A DNA stretch of 11,537 nucleotides from Acidisphaera sp035272265 (GCA_035272265.1 DATEQV010000288.1:1-11537), one strand, 5' to 3'. Shown: positions 1 through 6,024, counted from the first letter of the stretch. The notes: generated from the sequence alone by a model not told the origin. Translations and numbers: made by a program.

Positions 1-1
1 G

Positions 2-220
2 CCGCCCGAAGACGGCGCGAGACTGCCGCTGTGGCGGCGTTCCGCGGTGGCCAGCACGTTGATGGCAGGGTTGGAACTCGCGCGAGATGGCGTCGTCCGG
101 CTGCACCAGGAGGGCGCCTTCGCGGCGATCACGCTGTCCGCACGCGCGGAGCCATCCTGTGATCAGGGTAGCGAGGCGGTGCCCAGGACCTGCCGCACCC
201 GCCAGCGCTTGCCCGCATAG
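2..220 (+). pseudogene. ScpA-like segregation/condensation protein, C-terminal fragment
   Basis: The frame is open from the window edge to a TAG at 218-220. The first 51 codons read like the C-terminal winged-helix end of ScpA, the kleisin that bridges SMC and ScpB in chromosome or plasmid condensation. The recognisable core is RRSAVASTLMAGLELARDG followed by VRLHQEGAFAAITL; ScpA proteins typically end with an ASTxxAgLELAr-G helix and a LrQ-xxFgPIxl strand. After about base 154 the reading (SCDQGSEAVPRTC and on) no longer looks like ScpA and overlaps transposon-like sequence on the other strand, so the natural 3' end has probably been replaced. The rest of the gene lies left of the window, so whether it works is unknown. 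Plasmid-type ScpA homologues occur in alphaproteobacteria, and the DUF1612-like gene nearby would suit that reading. Family recognised from memory of the motif, not from a search. Confidence 0.6.
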
Positions 221-255
221 GCGATCGAGGCGTCGGCGCGGAACCGTGATGACAT
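163..255 (-). pseudogene. N-terminal stub of a probable TniA/TnsB/Mu-type transposase
   Basis: On the minus strand an ATG (255-253), preceded by a GGGGTGAG Shine-Dalgarno-like stretch, opens a 30-codon frame that ends at TGA (165-163). The peptide contains ADASIAYAGKRWRVRQVLG. Mu/TniA/TnsB-type DDE transposases often begin with a small beta domain of the form x-G-x-xx-YdGkrWxVxxvxG, and that is the only family signal here. The frame starts about 135 bp inside a transposon-like terminus and points inward, as the first transposase gene of such elements does. The stop comes where the ScpA-like sequence of the other strand begins, which suggests that a deletion joined the two. The peptide is too short to assign firmly; a chance ORF is possible. 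Confidence 0.35.
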
Positions 256-266
256 CTCACCCCACG

Positions 267-383
267 CTGAAGCGCCAAGGGGACCTTACGCCGAAGGCTG
301 AACCCGCAAGGGGACCGTTCAGTGAAATCGACAAGGGATCAAGCCGCTGAAATCGCTTCGGTCGCACTGAAATCGCCAAGGGA
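267..383 (-). repeat. Five degenerate 17-bp direct repeats (transposase-binding-site-like)
   Basis: Plus-strand units start at 267 (CTGAAGCGCCAAGGGGA), 298 (CTGAACCCGCAAGGGGA), 322 (GTGAAATCGACAAGGGA), 347 (CTGAAATCGCTTCGG, decayed at its 3' end) and 367 (CTGAAATCGCCAAGGGA). Start-to-start spacings are 31, 24, 25 and 20 bp. On the minus strand the consensus is TCCCTTGGCGATTTCAG. All units point the same way and the outermost lies next to the TGTCG terminus, as expected for a transposon end. An iteron or other protein-binding array next to a segregation gene is a weaker alternative. Confidence 0.7.
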
Positions 384-391
384 GAGCGACA

Positions 392-1521
392 GTCAGCGCG
401 GTCGCGGGTCCGCTTGAACGCGCGGCGGCTGCCATCGCGCGCCTCGACCAGGCCCTGACCGGCCACCCTCTGCGAGCAGCCTTTCTCTACCGGGCCCGCC
501 TCGAGGCGGTGCGGCGACAAGCTGCCGCCGACGGGCAGTCGATCGACCCCTGGCAGTTAGCCGCGGTGCTCGAGGGACTGCGGCTGCGCATGGACGGCGC
601 GCTGCGCATCATCGACCGCGGCATGATCCTCGACGCCGCCCGTCACGCCCTTTGCCTGCATCAATGGATCACCGCACCAGACTTCGATCAGGAAGACGAA
701 GTGCAGTGCGCGGAACGGGTGCTGGCCTCACGCTCGGACAGCTGCAAGCTGCTCGGAGTGGCGTTCAGCGTGCATGCCTGGCTGCACCAGGGTGGTACCC
801 GTCCGCCGATCCGGGCGGCGCTGATCCGCTATTGGACAACACACCGTCTGTTGCGCTCGCCCGTCCCGCTCACTGGGCCACGCGCGCTCAGTGCAGACGT
901 GCCGTTCGAGGCTGATGCCTGGGTTCCGATCTTTCTCGACACCCGTTCCGACGAGGCGGCCGATGGCCTGCAGTTGCTCTTCGATCTGGAGCGCAGCTGG
1001 TTCGCCGCCCGCTGCGCTGCCGCCGCCGGCCGGCGCAGCACCTCGCGCGCCGCCGCCGCAATCGACATCCTGGCCGCTGCGCCACTCGCGTCGGCGACCA
1101 CGCTCGCCGCCGGCCTCGGCATGGCGGTCAAGAACGCGATCGCGCTGCTGGACTCGTTTGCCGAAGCCGGGATCGTCGAGGTAACGCGTCGCTCCAAGCG
1201 GCGGCTTTTCGGCTTGGCGGGCGTGGCCCCGCTTCGCGATGAGGTCGCGCCGCCGCGTCGGCCCGAGCCCGGACGCGGACGTGGACGGCCGCCTTTGATC
1301 GAGCCGGAAGAGGCGCTGCCAACCCTGCCGCTCCCCGACCGCCCGTTGACGCAAGTCGAGCGCAGGGCGATCGACTAAGCGACCTTGAACACTGGATGGC
1401 GCAGGCCAATCGGGTAATCCATGACACCCGCCGAGCGCTCGATTCCTTGGCGCGATGGCGCATACCGATTGCAGCGGACGCCAGCCGCGCCGACATCGAA
1501 TGTACCCCTGCGACGGGCTAG
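392..1521 (+). pseudogene. DUF1612/RHE_PE00001-like helix-turn-helix protein, 5'-truncated and frameshifted
   Basis: Coding-like sequence starts at about 392 with no ATG, GTG or TTG before the internal GTG at 509; the first stretch reads AGPLERAAAAIARLDQAL. The frame runs to a stop at 1376-1378. A central region reads IDPWQLAAVLEGLRLRMD. A winged-HTH-like segment follows (AIDILAAAPLASATTLAAGL, then NAIALLDSFAEAGIVEVTRR), then a basic, proline-rich linker with GRGRGRPP. This order, helical domain then C-terminal HTH, resembles DUF1612/RHE_PE00001 proteins of rhizobial plasmids, whose function is unknown. After the stop the +1 frame goes on coherently (SDLEHWMAQANRVIHDTRRA...) to TAG at 1519-1521; restoring one base near 1377 would join ERRAID to YSDLEHW. 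The lost start coincides with the transposon terminus at 391. Family name from memory, moderate confidence; non-functional status is well supported. Confidence 0.5.
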
Positions 1522-1821
1522 GGACGGAATGTGGGGCGGGAGATGATGGCGCGCATCGATGACCAGCTCAGCCACACCGCCCCGGCGGAGGCGACGGACG
1601 CTCTCGATGCCAGTGTGCGCGACTTTGCACCCGGCGCCGTAAGCGACGCCAAGGCTGTACAGGCTTAGGTGCAGCACATGCTCGCCGACTGAGACTGCGC
1701 CGATGCCGCCCGGCCAGCGCCGCTGCCGGGATCAAGCCGGAATCTGTCCGACGATGGTCGTTGCGGCTGAAGATGGTAGGTTGGAGCAACGTCCCGGGAT
1801 GTTCGGGCCAGCAGGTACAGG
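1522..1821. other. Decayed gene-poor stretch
   Basis: No convincing intact gene is seen. The frame of the preceding pseudogene resumes after its TAG, with GTG at 1531 or ATG at 1543 leading to TAG at 1666-1668. That gives at most a 41-46 aa peptide with an acidic, alanine-rich sequence (MMARIDDQLSHTAPAEATDA) I do not recognise. The same frame stays readable for a few more codons (VQHMLAD) before another stop. This looks like continued erosion of a once longer coding region. Nothing clear marks a promoter for the antitoxin relic that begins at 1822. Confidence 0.4.
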
Positions 1822-2047
1822 ATGAGCGAAACACACCGCATTACCATCGATCCTAACCAGTGCGGCGGGCGTCCGTGCCTGCGGCACCTGCGGATTCGCG
1901 TGAAGGACGTGCTTGACCTAACTGGCCGCCGGCGCGAGCCGGGAAGAAATTCTGGACGACTATCCGCTGCTCGAAGCTGACGACATCACCGCCGCCCTGG
2001 AATACGCCGCTAGGCAAAGCGACCATCCGGTACTCCGCATCGCCTGA
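1822..2047 (+). pseudogene. DUF433-family antitoxin, frameshifted
   Basis: The frame from ATG 1822 reads MSETHRITIDPNQCGGRP, then CLRHLRIRVKDVLDL, the classic start of DUF433 proteins (small VapB-like antitoxins with a C-terminal helical DNA-binding region). After CTA at 1918-1920 an extra A at 1921 breaks the frame. Skipping that base restores LAAGASREEILDDYPLLEAD and DITAALEYAARQSDHPVL, ending at TGA 2045-2047. The repaired protein would be about 74 aa, the usual family length. In DUF433/DUF5615 modules the antitoxin lies upstream of a PIN-like toxin; here TGA overlaps the toxin ATG (TGATG), typical of coupled translation. The unrepaired frame gives a missense tail. If 1921 is a sequencing error the antitoxin would be intact, but the toxin is broken as well, so genuine decay is more likely. 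Confidence 0.85.
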
Positions 2048-2067
2048 TGCGCTTCCTGGTCGACGCA
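2047..2067 (+). pseudogene. DUF5615 (PIN-like) toxin, start fragment only
   Basis: ATG at 2047 overlaps the antitoxin stop and opens MRFLVDA, the characteristic N-terminus of DUF5615 toxins (normally MRFLVDAqLPp.La..L, about 110-120 aa, Mut7-C/PIN-like fold, with the first Asp in the acidic site). After that the frame turns into arginine-rich sequence (TRPRRGTPSWQL...) with no family resemblance, and it runs to 2244, across the start of tctC. No toxin body was found in other frames downstream. I take 2067/2068 as approximately the point of truncation. Confidence 0.6.
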
Positions 2068-2240
2068 ACGCGGCCGCGTCGTGGCACCCCCTCTTGGCAG
2101 CTCCGAGGGCGCCGCCGGCGCAACAACATCCCGTTGCAATCCCGCATCAATCGTCGCGCGCGGGAAGTCCCGTCGGGCATTCAGCGGAATGTTGAGCGGC
2201 AGGGCGGCCGACGGCACACGCGACTTACAAGGAGAACGTC
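2068..2240. other. Spacer upstream of the tct operon
   Basis: This is the expected location of the tct promoter. No convincing -35/-10 pair or operator was found by eye. A weak 5-bp stem GCAAC/GTTGC flanks 2118-2135. The toxin frame continues through it as arginine-rich noise. The segment ends in the tctC ribosome site. Confidence 0.35.
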
Positions 2241-3278
2241 ATGACAGACGCGCAATTACCCTCCCAACCCAGCCGTCGCGGGGTGCTCGTCCTCGCGACG
2301 GGGCTTCTTGGCACCGCAGCGGTGCGCGCGCGCGCACAAGGCGCGGACTGGAAACCCGGACGGCCGATCAACCTGATCGTGCCCTGGGCCGCGGGCGGCG
2401 CGACCGACCAGGTCACGCGCATTTCGGCGTCGGTGCTGGAGAAGCCGCTTGGCCAGACCATCGTCATCATCAACCAGCCCGGCGCATCCGGCGCCATCGG
2501 CACCAACAGCGCGCTGAGTGCGGCGCGTGACGGCTACACCTGGACCGCCGGGGCGGTACAGGATCTCGGCGCCTACGAGACCCTCGGCACGGCGAAGACC
2601 CGGCTCAGCGATTGGCACCTCTATCTGAGCGTCGCCAACCTGCCGGTGCTCAGTGTCAAGGCTGATGCGCCATACCGGTCGGCCAATGAGTTGATCGCCG
2701 CCATGGCGGCGCATCCGGGCAAGATCACCGTTGCCACCGCCGGCGTCACCTCCTCCGGCCACATGGCGATCGACATGCTCGCCAAGGCGGCAAAGGTCAC
2801 TTACCGCCTCGTCACCTATGACGGCGGCAGCCCGGCGGTGCTCGCCACCGTGTCGGGCGAGGCCGACGCCACCACCCAGCTCGCCACCGAGCAGGCGGAC
2901 ATGATCCGCGGCAAGCTGCTCCGCCCGCTGTGTACCATCAGCGACAAGAAGCTGGAGCTGGACGGCTACGGCACCATTCCGCCGCTGTCGGACACGCTGC
3001 CCGGCTTTACCGCACCGGATGGCTATTTCGGGATCTTCATCCCGAACGGCGTGCCCGACGAGGTGATCGCCACCATGGATCGGGTCTGGAGCACGACCAT
3101 CGCCAACAGCGACCTGCTGCGGAAATTCGCCAACACGCACGGCGCGCTGTTTGCGCCGCTCGAGGAGGCAGCGGCACAGAAGGCAGCCTTCCCGGCGGCG
3201 CAGGCCAACGCCTGGATGCTGTTCAACAACGGCCAGGCCAAGGTGTCGCCGGCCAGCGTTGGCATCCCGGCGATTTGA
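2241..3278 (+). CDS. tctC: Tripartite tricarboxylate transporter substrate-binding protein (TctC/Bug family)
   Basis: 345 aa periplasmic solute receptor of the TTT family, which captures carboxylates (citrate, aromatic or other organic acids) for the TctA/TctB permease. The N-terminus has a twin-arginine-like signal: S11-R12-R13-G-V-L-V, a hydrophobic core at 15-28 and an A-R-A site at 30-32, predicting cleavage before Q33. Bug-family signatures follow: INLIVPWAAGGATDQVTR (43-60, first ligand loop), QPGASGAIGTNSALSAARDG (79-98), ATAGVTSSGHMAIDML (165-180, second ligand loop) and YDGGSPAVLATVSGEAD (193-209). Length is normal. The start is set by AAGGAG at 2229-2234 just before the ATG. It heads a tight operon, with tctB two bases after its stop. 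Bug proteins far outnumber TctAB pairs in many proteobacteria, and their ligands cannot be read from sequence; the homogentisate genes downstream make an aromatic or keto acid a guess only. Confidence 0.93.
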   Translation: MTDAQLPSQPSRRGVLVLATGLLGTAAVRARAQGADWKPGRPINLIVPWAAGGATDQVTRISASVLEKPLGQTIVIINQPGASGAIGTNSALSAARDGYTWTAGAVQDLGAYETLGTAKTRLSDWHLYLSVANLPVLSVKADAPYRSANELIAAMAAHPGKITVATAGVTSSGHMAIDMLAKAAKVTYRLVTYDGGSPAVLATVSGEADATTQLATEQADMIRGKLLRPLCTISDKKLELDGYGTIPPLSDTLPGFTAPDGYFGIFIPNGVPDEVIATMDRVWSTTIANSDLLRKFANTHGALFAPLEEAAAQKAAFPAAQANAWMLFNNGQAKVSPASVGIPAI

Positions 3279-3280
3279 CC

Positions 3281-3910
3281 ATGCAGGACCCGCACCGGAC
3301 CGCACCGGAGAGCGCGGGTCCCTCGCCGGTCTCCACCGCCCAGGCCGACCTGTCGCCGGCGCCGACGTTACCGGCCGATCTGCAGGAAGGCCTGGGCTGG
3401 GCCGCGCTGGGTATGGCGATCCTGGTCATGGCGCTGGGAATGGACCGGCTGGCGGACCAGGGCGTTGCACCCTATGCCTCCCCGGGACTGGTGCCGGGTC
3501 TGCTCGGCGCTATCATGCTGCTGTTCGGCTGCCTGCTGACACTGCGCGTCTGGCGCGCCGGACGGGCGACCGAGCGAACCGCCAAGGGGAGCATCCAGGG
3601 CACGGGCGCCGACGGCCCGCGCGTGGCCCCGGTGCGGCGCCGGGCCGACCTGCGGCCGGGTCGGCTGGCGTTGGTGATAGGGCTGTGCCTCACGTTCGAT
3701 ATCGTGCTGGTCGGGCATGGCCTGCCCTTCTGGGTCGCGGCTAGCGTGTTTGTTTCGGTGTCGATCCTGGTCCTGCAACACCCGGAGCGGCAGGCTGCCG
3801 GACGGCGGACCGATGCGCGCGCGGTCATCGTCGCCGCGCTTTCCGGTCTAGGGGCCGGCGCCATCGCCACCCTGGTGTTCCAACGCCTCTTCCTCGTCCA
3901 CCTGCCCTGA
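3281..3910 (+). CDS. tctB: Tripartite tricarboxylate transporter small membrane subunit (TctB)
   Basis: 209 aa small membrane component of the TTT system. The start is ATG 3281, two bases after the tctC stop; the same frame is open upstream inside tctC but that part is out-of-frame read-through. Residues 1-36 are a hydrophilic Pro/Ala-rich extension. Hydrophobic segments follow at about 38-55, 68-89, 128-146, 148-166 and 182-204. The conserved TctB pattern of helix, G-x-x-P loop, helix is visible as LADQGVAPYASPGLVPGLLG (57-76). A polar Arg-rich linker (91-127) separates the first helix pair from the rest, as usual for the family. TctB is poorly conserved, so its place between tctC and tctA is an important part of the call. 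No clear Shine-Dalgarno was separated from the end of tctC; translational coupling is likely. Confidence 0.88.
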   Translation: MQDPHRTAPESAGPSPVSTAQADLSPAPTLPADLQEGLGWAALGMAILVMALGMDRLADQGVAPYASPGLVPGLLGAIMLLFGCLLTLRVWRAGRATERTAKGSIQGTGADGPRVAPVRRRADLRPGRLALVIGLCLTFDIVLVGHGLPFWVAASVFVSVSILVLQHPERQAAGRRTDARAVIVAALSGLGAGAIATLVFQRLFLVHLP

Positions 3911-3925
3911 GCGCCGGAGGGTTTT

Positions 3926-5443
3926 ATGCTCGCCGGCCTTGCCGACCTTGGCCACGCCTACCTGGCCATTCTGAACCCGGCCTCGCTGCTTTTTGGCCTC
4001 GGCGGGGCGCTGACCGGCATCATCGTCGGCTGTCTGCCCGGGCTGTCGGCAACGCTGTGCATTGCGCTGCTGACCACGCTGACGGTGAAGCTGCAGGCCA
4101 ACGACGCCATCCTGATCCTGGTCTGCTCCTATGTCGGCACGCTGTATGGCGGGTCGCGCTCGGCGATCCTGCTGAACATTCCGGGCACCGCCGCCAACGC
4201 CGCATCCTGTGCCGACGGCCATGCGCTGGCGCTGCGCGGCGAGGCCGGCCGCGCGATCGGCATCGCAACCTCGGGGGCGTTCAGCGGCGTGCTGTTCGGC
4301 GTGCTGTGCCTGGCTACCCTCACCCCGGTGCTGGCGCGCGTCGCCCTGTCCTTCGGATCGTACGAGTTCTTCTGGCTGGCGCTGTTCGGCGTCACGATGT
4401 CTGGCCGCATCGTCGGCGACGACCCGCTGAAGGGCTGGTTGATGGGCCTGCTTGGTCTGTTCGTCGCCCAGATCGGCCAGGACGGGCTGTACGCGCACGA
4501 CCGCTTCACCTTCGGCTTGGAGCAATTGTCGGGCGGCATCGCACTGATCCCGGCCTTGATCGGTGCCTTCGGCTTCTCCGAAATCCTGACCACGCTGGCC
4601 GATCCCGCCGCCGGGGCGAAGGTGGAGCTGCGGGACTCGGTGCTGCCGCGCTTTCGCGAAGTGGTGCAGTATTGGCAGACATCGCTGCGGTCCGGCGCGG
4701 TCGGGGTGCTGACGGGGTTGCTGCCCGGCGTCGGCGAGGATGCCGGCGCCTGGATGGCCTACGGCGCAGCGCGCCTATTCAGCCGCGAACGGGAGCAGTT
4801 CGGCCGCGGCTCGATCGATGGGCTGATGGCGGCGGAAACCGGCGACATGGCCTCGATTCCCGGGCACCTCATCCCGTGCCTCGCGCTCGGCGTACCGGGC
4901 TCGGCGCCATCGGCGGTGCTGATGGCGGCGATGATCATCCACGGCATTCAGCCGGGACCGATGCTGATGATCCAGCACCACCAGTTCATCTTCGACGTGG
5001 TGGCGATGACCTCGCTGGCGATGTGCAGCATCCTGGTGTTCGGGCTGTTCCTGGTGCGACCGCTGCTACACGTGCTGCGGGTGCCGCGCAGCGTGCTGAT
5101 GCCGATCATCTTTCTGCTCTGCACCATCGGCACCTACGCCAATGCGTCGCGCCTGTTCGACATCTACACTATGCTGGCGGTCGGCATCGGCGCGTTTTTC
5201 CTGCGCCGGCGCGGCTACCAGATGGCGCCGTTCGTGCTGGGGTTGGTGCTCGGCGGGCTGCTGGACAAGAGCCTGCGGCGCGGTCTGGTGCTGTCCGGCG
5301 GCAGCCTGGCGCCGTTCGTGACGCGCCCGATCTCCGCGGCCTTGGCCTTGGTCATTCTGTTGACGGTGCTGTTGCAAGTGCCAGCCGTCAACGCGGCACT
5401 GCTGGGGCTGGTCAGACGGCGCAAGGTGCGCCCGGGGCAGTAG
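3926..5443 (+). CDS. tctA: Tripartite tricarboxylate transporter large permease subunit (TctA)
   Basis: 505 aa inner-membrane permease, the usual TctA size (about 500 aa, 10-12 helices), driven by ion-coupled symport. GGAGG at 3916-3920 lies five bases before the ATG. The N-terminal half shows GIIVGCLPGLSATLCIALLT (31-50), YVGTLYGGSRSAILLNIPGT (69-88) and GEAGRAIGIATSGAFSG (105-121). The C-terminal half repeats the fold with TGLLPGVGEDAGAWMAYG (263-280), SREREQFGRGSIDGLMAAET (286-305), LIPCLALGVPGSAPSAVL (315-332) and IHGIQPGPM (338-346). One oddity is ETGDMA at 304-309, where the families I know usually have E-(A/T)-A-N-N-A. The gene ends the operon; a 6-bp stem GCCCGG/CCGGGC spans its stop codon (5430-5449) but has no T-run. 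Confidence 0.95.
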   Translation: MLAGLADLGHAYLAILNPASLLFGLGGALTGIIVGCLPGLSATLCIALLTTLTVKLQANDAILILVCSYVGTLYGGSRSAILLNIPGTAANAASCADGHALALRGEAGRAIGIATSGAFSGVLFGVLCLATLTPVLARVALSFGSYEFFWLALFGVTMSGRIVGDDPLKGWLMGLLGLFVAQIGQDGLYAHDRFTFGLEQLSGGIALIPALIGAFGFSEILTTLADPAAGAKVELRDSVLPRFREVVQYWQTSLRSGAVGVLTGLLPGVGEDAGAWMAYGAARLFSREREQFGRGSIDGLMAAETGDMASIPGHLIPCLALGVPGSAPSAVLMAAMIIHGIQPGPMLMIQHHQFIFDVVAMTSLAMCSILVFGLFLVRPLLHVLRVPRSVLMPIIFLLCTIGTYANASRLFDIYTMLAVGIGAFFLRRRGYQMAPFVLGLVLGGLLDKSLRRGLVLSGGSLAPFVTRPISAALALVILLTVLLQVPAVNAALLGLVRRRKVRPGQ

Positions 5444-5514
5444 CCGGGCCGCGGCACTTAGGGGTCACTGCACGAAAGGGTCATGTCAGCGTTTGTGTCT
5501 GCACGCGAGCGACA
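5444..5514. other. tctA downstream spacer
   Basis: Noncoding. It contains the 3' arm of a 6-bp inverted repeat spanning the tctA stop codon and no T-tract, so no proper intrinsic terminator is visible. Nothing else was recognised before the structured region that follows. Confidence 0.4.
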
Positions 5515-5925
5515 TGCTCAGGCTGCGGAGCTTCCCGTTCGAGCAGATTCCAGGATACCGAGCGCGATAGCGGTTCGGCGCACGTGGTGAATGCGCCGTG
5601 TAGCGGCGGGAACGTGTTGGCACATGCGGGATCGGCAGCGCAGAGAGTCCCGGAGTTCGTGTGTGCTGCAGAGACGAATGAAAGGAGGTAGAGAGGACAA
5701 TCGTAAAGCTGCATGGAAGATGAGCGGGGGGCCCCTCGGGATTGGCTTTCGGGAGCGGGTCTCAAACCACTCCAAGCTGCTGCGGTAATGAGCCCCGGTG
5801 GGTGAGCGTTAAAGCGAACGTTCAAGGCGAGATCTTGAGCAGGTTAAGTGTCCGAAAGACGAACGAAAGTGAACCCATCGAAGACGCGTCGTTACGAACA
5901 TCGGTCGTCACCAATGTCGCGTGAC
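5515..5925 (+). other. Structured-RNA-like region, probable group II intron remnant (domain I type)
   Basis: No credible gene in about 400 bp, but RNA-like character on the plus strand: purine-rich runs (GAATGAAAGGAGGTAGAGAG), a 7-bp stem CGGCGCA/TGCGCCG (5576-5582 with 5592-5598), a stem GTTCAAG/CTTGAGC with one G-U pair (5820-5826 with 5834-5840), and GTC-CGAAA-GAC within GTGTCCGAAAGACGAACG (5848-5865). The wording at 5791-5875 (GAGCCCCGGTGGGTGAGC, then AAAGCGAACGTTCAAGGCGA and GTGTCCGAAAGACGAACGAA) closely recalls the domain I-II part of bacterial group II introns. No reverse-transcriptase ORF and no domain V hairpin are seen, so it would be a 5' fragment. A GTGTG at 5661-5665 could be an intron 5' end but equally chance. 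Assigned from memory of intron sequences, not from a covariance search. Confidence 0.45.
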
Positions 5926-5929
5926 CTGA

Positions 5930-5935
5930 TTGACA
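5930..5935 (+). promoter_or_regulatory. Isolated TTGACA (-35-like) upstream of iclR
   Basis: A perfect TTGACA lies 90 bp before the regulator's ATG. No good -10 box is found 16-18 bp downstream (the bases there read AAATCA). A better -10-like TAAAAT (5986-5991) lies inside the tandem repeat but too far away to pair with it. Listed as a weak promoter hint only. Confidence 0.2.
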
Positions 5936-5972
5936 ATCGTTCCAAATAGCCGAAATCAATGGCATAGATCTT

Positions 5973-6012
5973 CCCTGGTTCGAGATAAAATCCCCTGGTT
6001 CGCGATAAGAAT
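5973..6012 (+). repeat. Two tandem 20-bp repeats, candidate IclR-protein operator
   Basis: CCCTGGTTCGAGATAAAATC (5973-5992) is followed directly by CCCTGGTTCGCGATAAGAAT (5993-6012); 16 of 20 positions match and the period of 20 bp is about two helical turns. The repeat ends 12 bp before the iclR-family start codon. Known operators of PcaU/PobR-type IclR proteins contain GTTCGATAATCGCAC-like sequences, similar to GGTTCG(A/C)GATAA here, so autoregulation by the adjacent regulator is plausible. A TAAAAT -10-like box (5986-5991) lies within it, so binding could block its own promoter. Confidence 0.55.
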
Positions 6013-6024
6013 CGTCCGGAGACG

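Larger units (their letters stand above)
163..391 (-). mobile_element. Relic of a transposon end (TGTCG terminus, multiple terminal repeats)
   Basis: Read on the minus strand from 391, the segment starts TGTCGCTCTCCCTTGGCGAT, carries five copies of a 17-bp degenerate repeat and then the start of a transposase-like ORF. Tn7/Tn5053/Tn552-type elements have this layout: 5'-TGT ends, several transposase-binding repeats and an inward-facing tniA/tnsB. IS21-family elements also have TG...CA ends with internal repeats and are the main alternative. Coding similarity of the neighbouring DUF1612-like gene begins immediately after 391, so 391 behaves like the element's outer boundary. The other end and nearly all of the transposase are missing, so this is a dead fragment. 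Confidence 0.5.

Noticed and set aside
87..350. 87-codon plus-strand ORF rich in Arg, Ser and Pro
   Set aside because: Composition is typical of a GC-rich shadow frame; it overlaps the ScpA-like frame and the repeat array and has no recognisable motif.
267..383. CRISPR array
   Set aside because: Repeats are degenerate, only 17 bp, with 3-14 bp gaps; spacers are far too short and unequal.
728..1354. 208-codon minus-strand ORF inside the DUF1612-like gene
   Set aside because: Low-complexity Arg/Gly-rich shadow of the plus-strand gene, which has a coherent domain pattern.
2047..2244. Intact 65-aa toxin gene
   Set aside because: Only MRFLVDA fits DUF5615; the rest is arginine-rich read-through that overlaps the start of tctC.
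2256..3305. 349-codon minus-strand ORF opposite tctC
   Set aside because: Antisense shadow of a clearly recognisable Bug-family protein; His/Arg-rich and motif-free.
5430..5449. Intrinsic terminator at the tctA stop codon
   Set aside because: The stem is only 6 bp, overlaps the stop codon and lacks a T-run.
4057..5691. 544-codon plus-strand ORF overlapping tctA and the gap after it
   Set aside because: Out-of-frame reading of tctA; its arginine-rich sequence has no membrane character and tctA is unambiguous.
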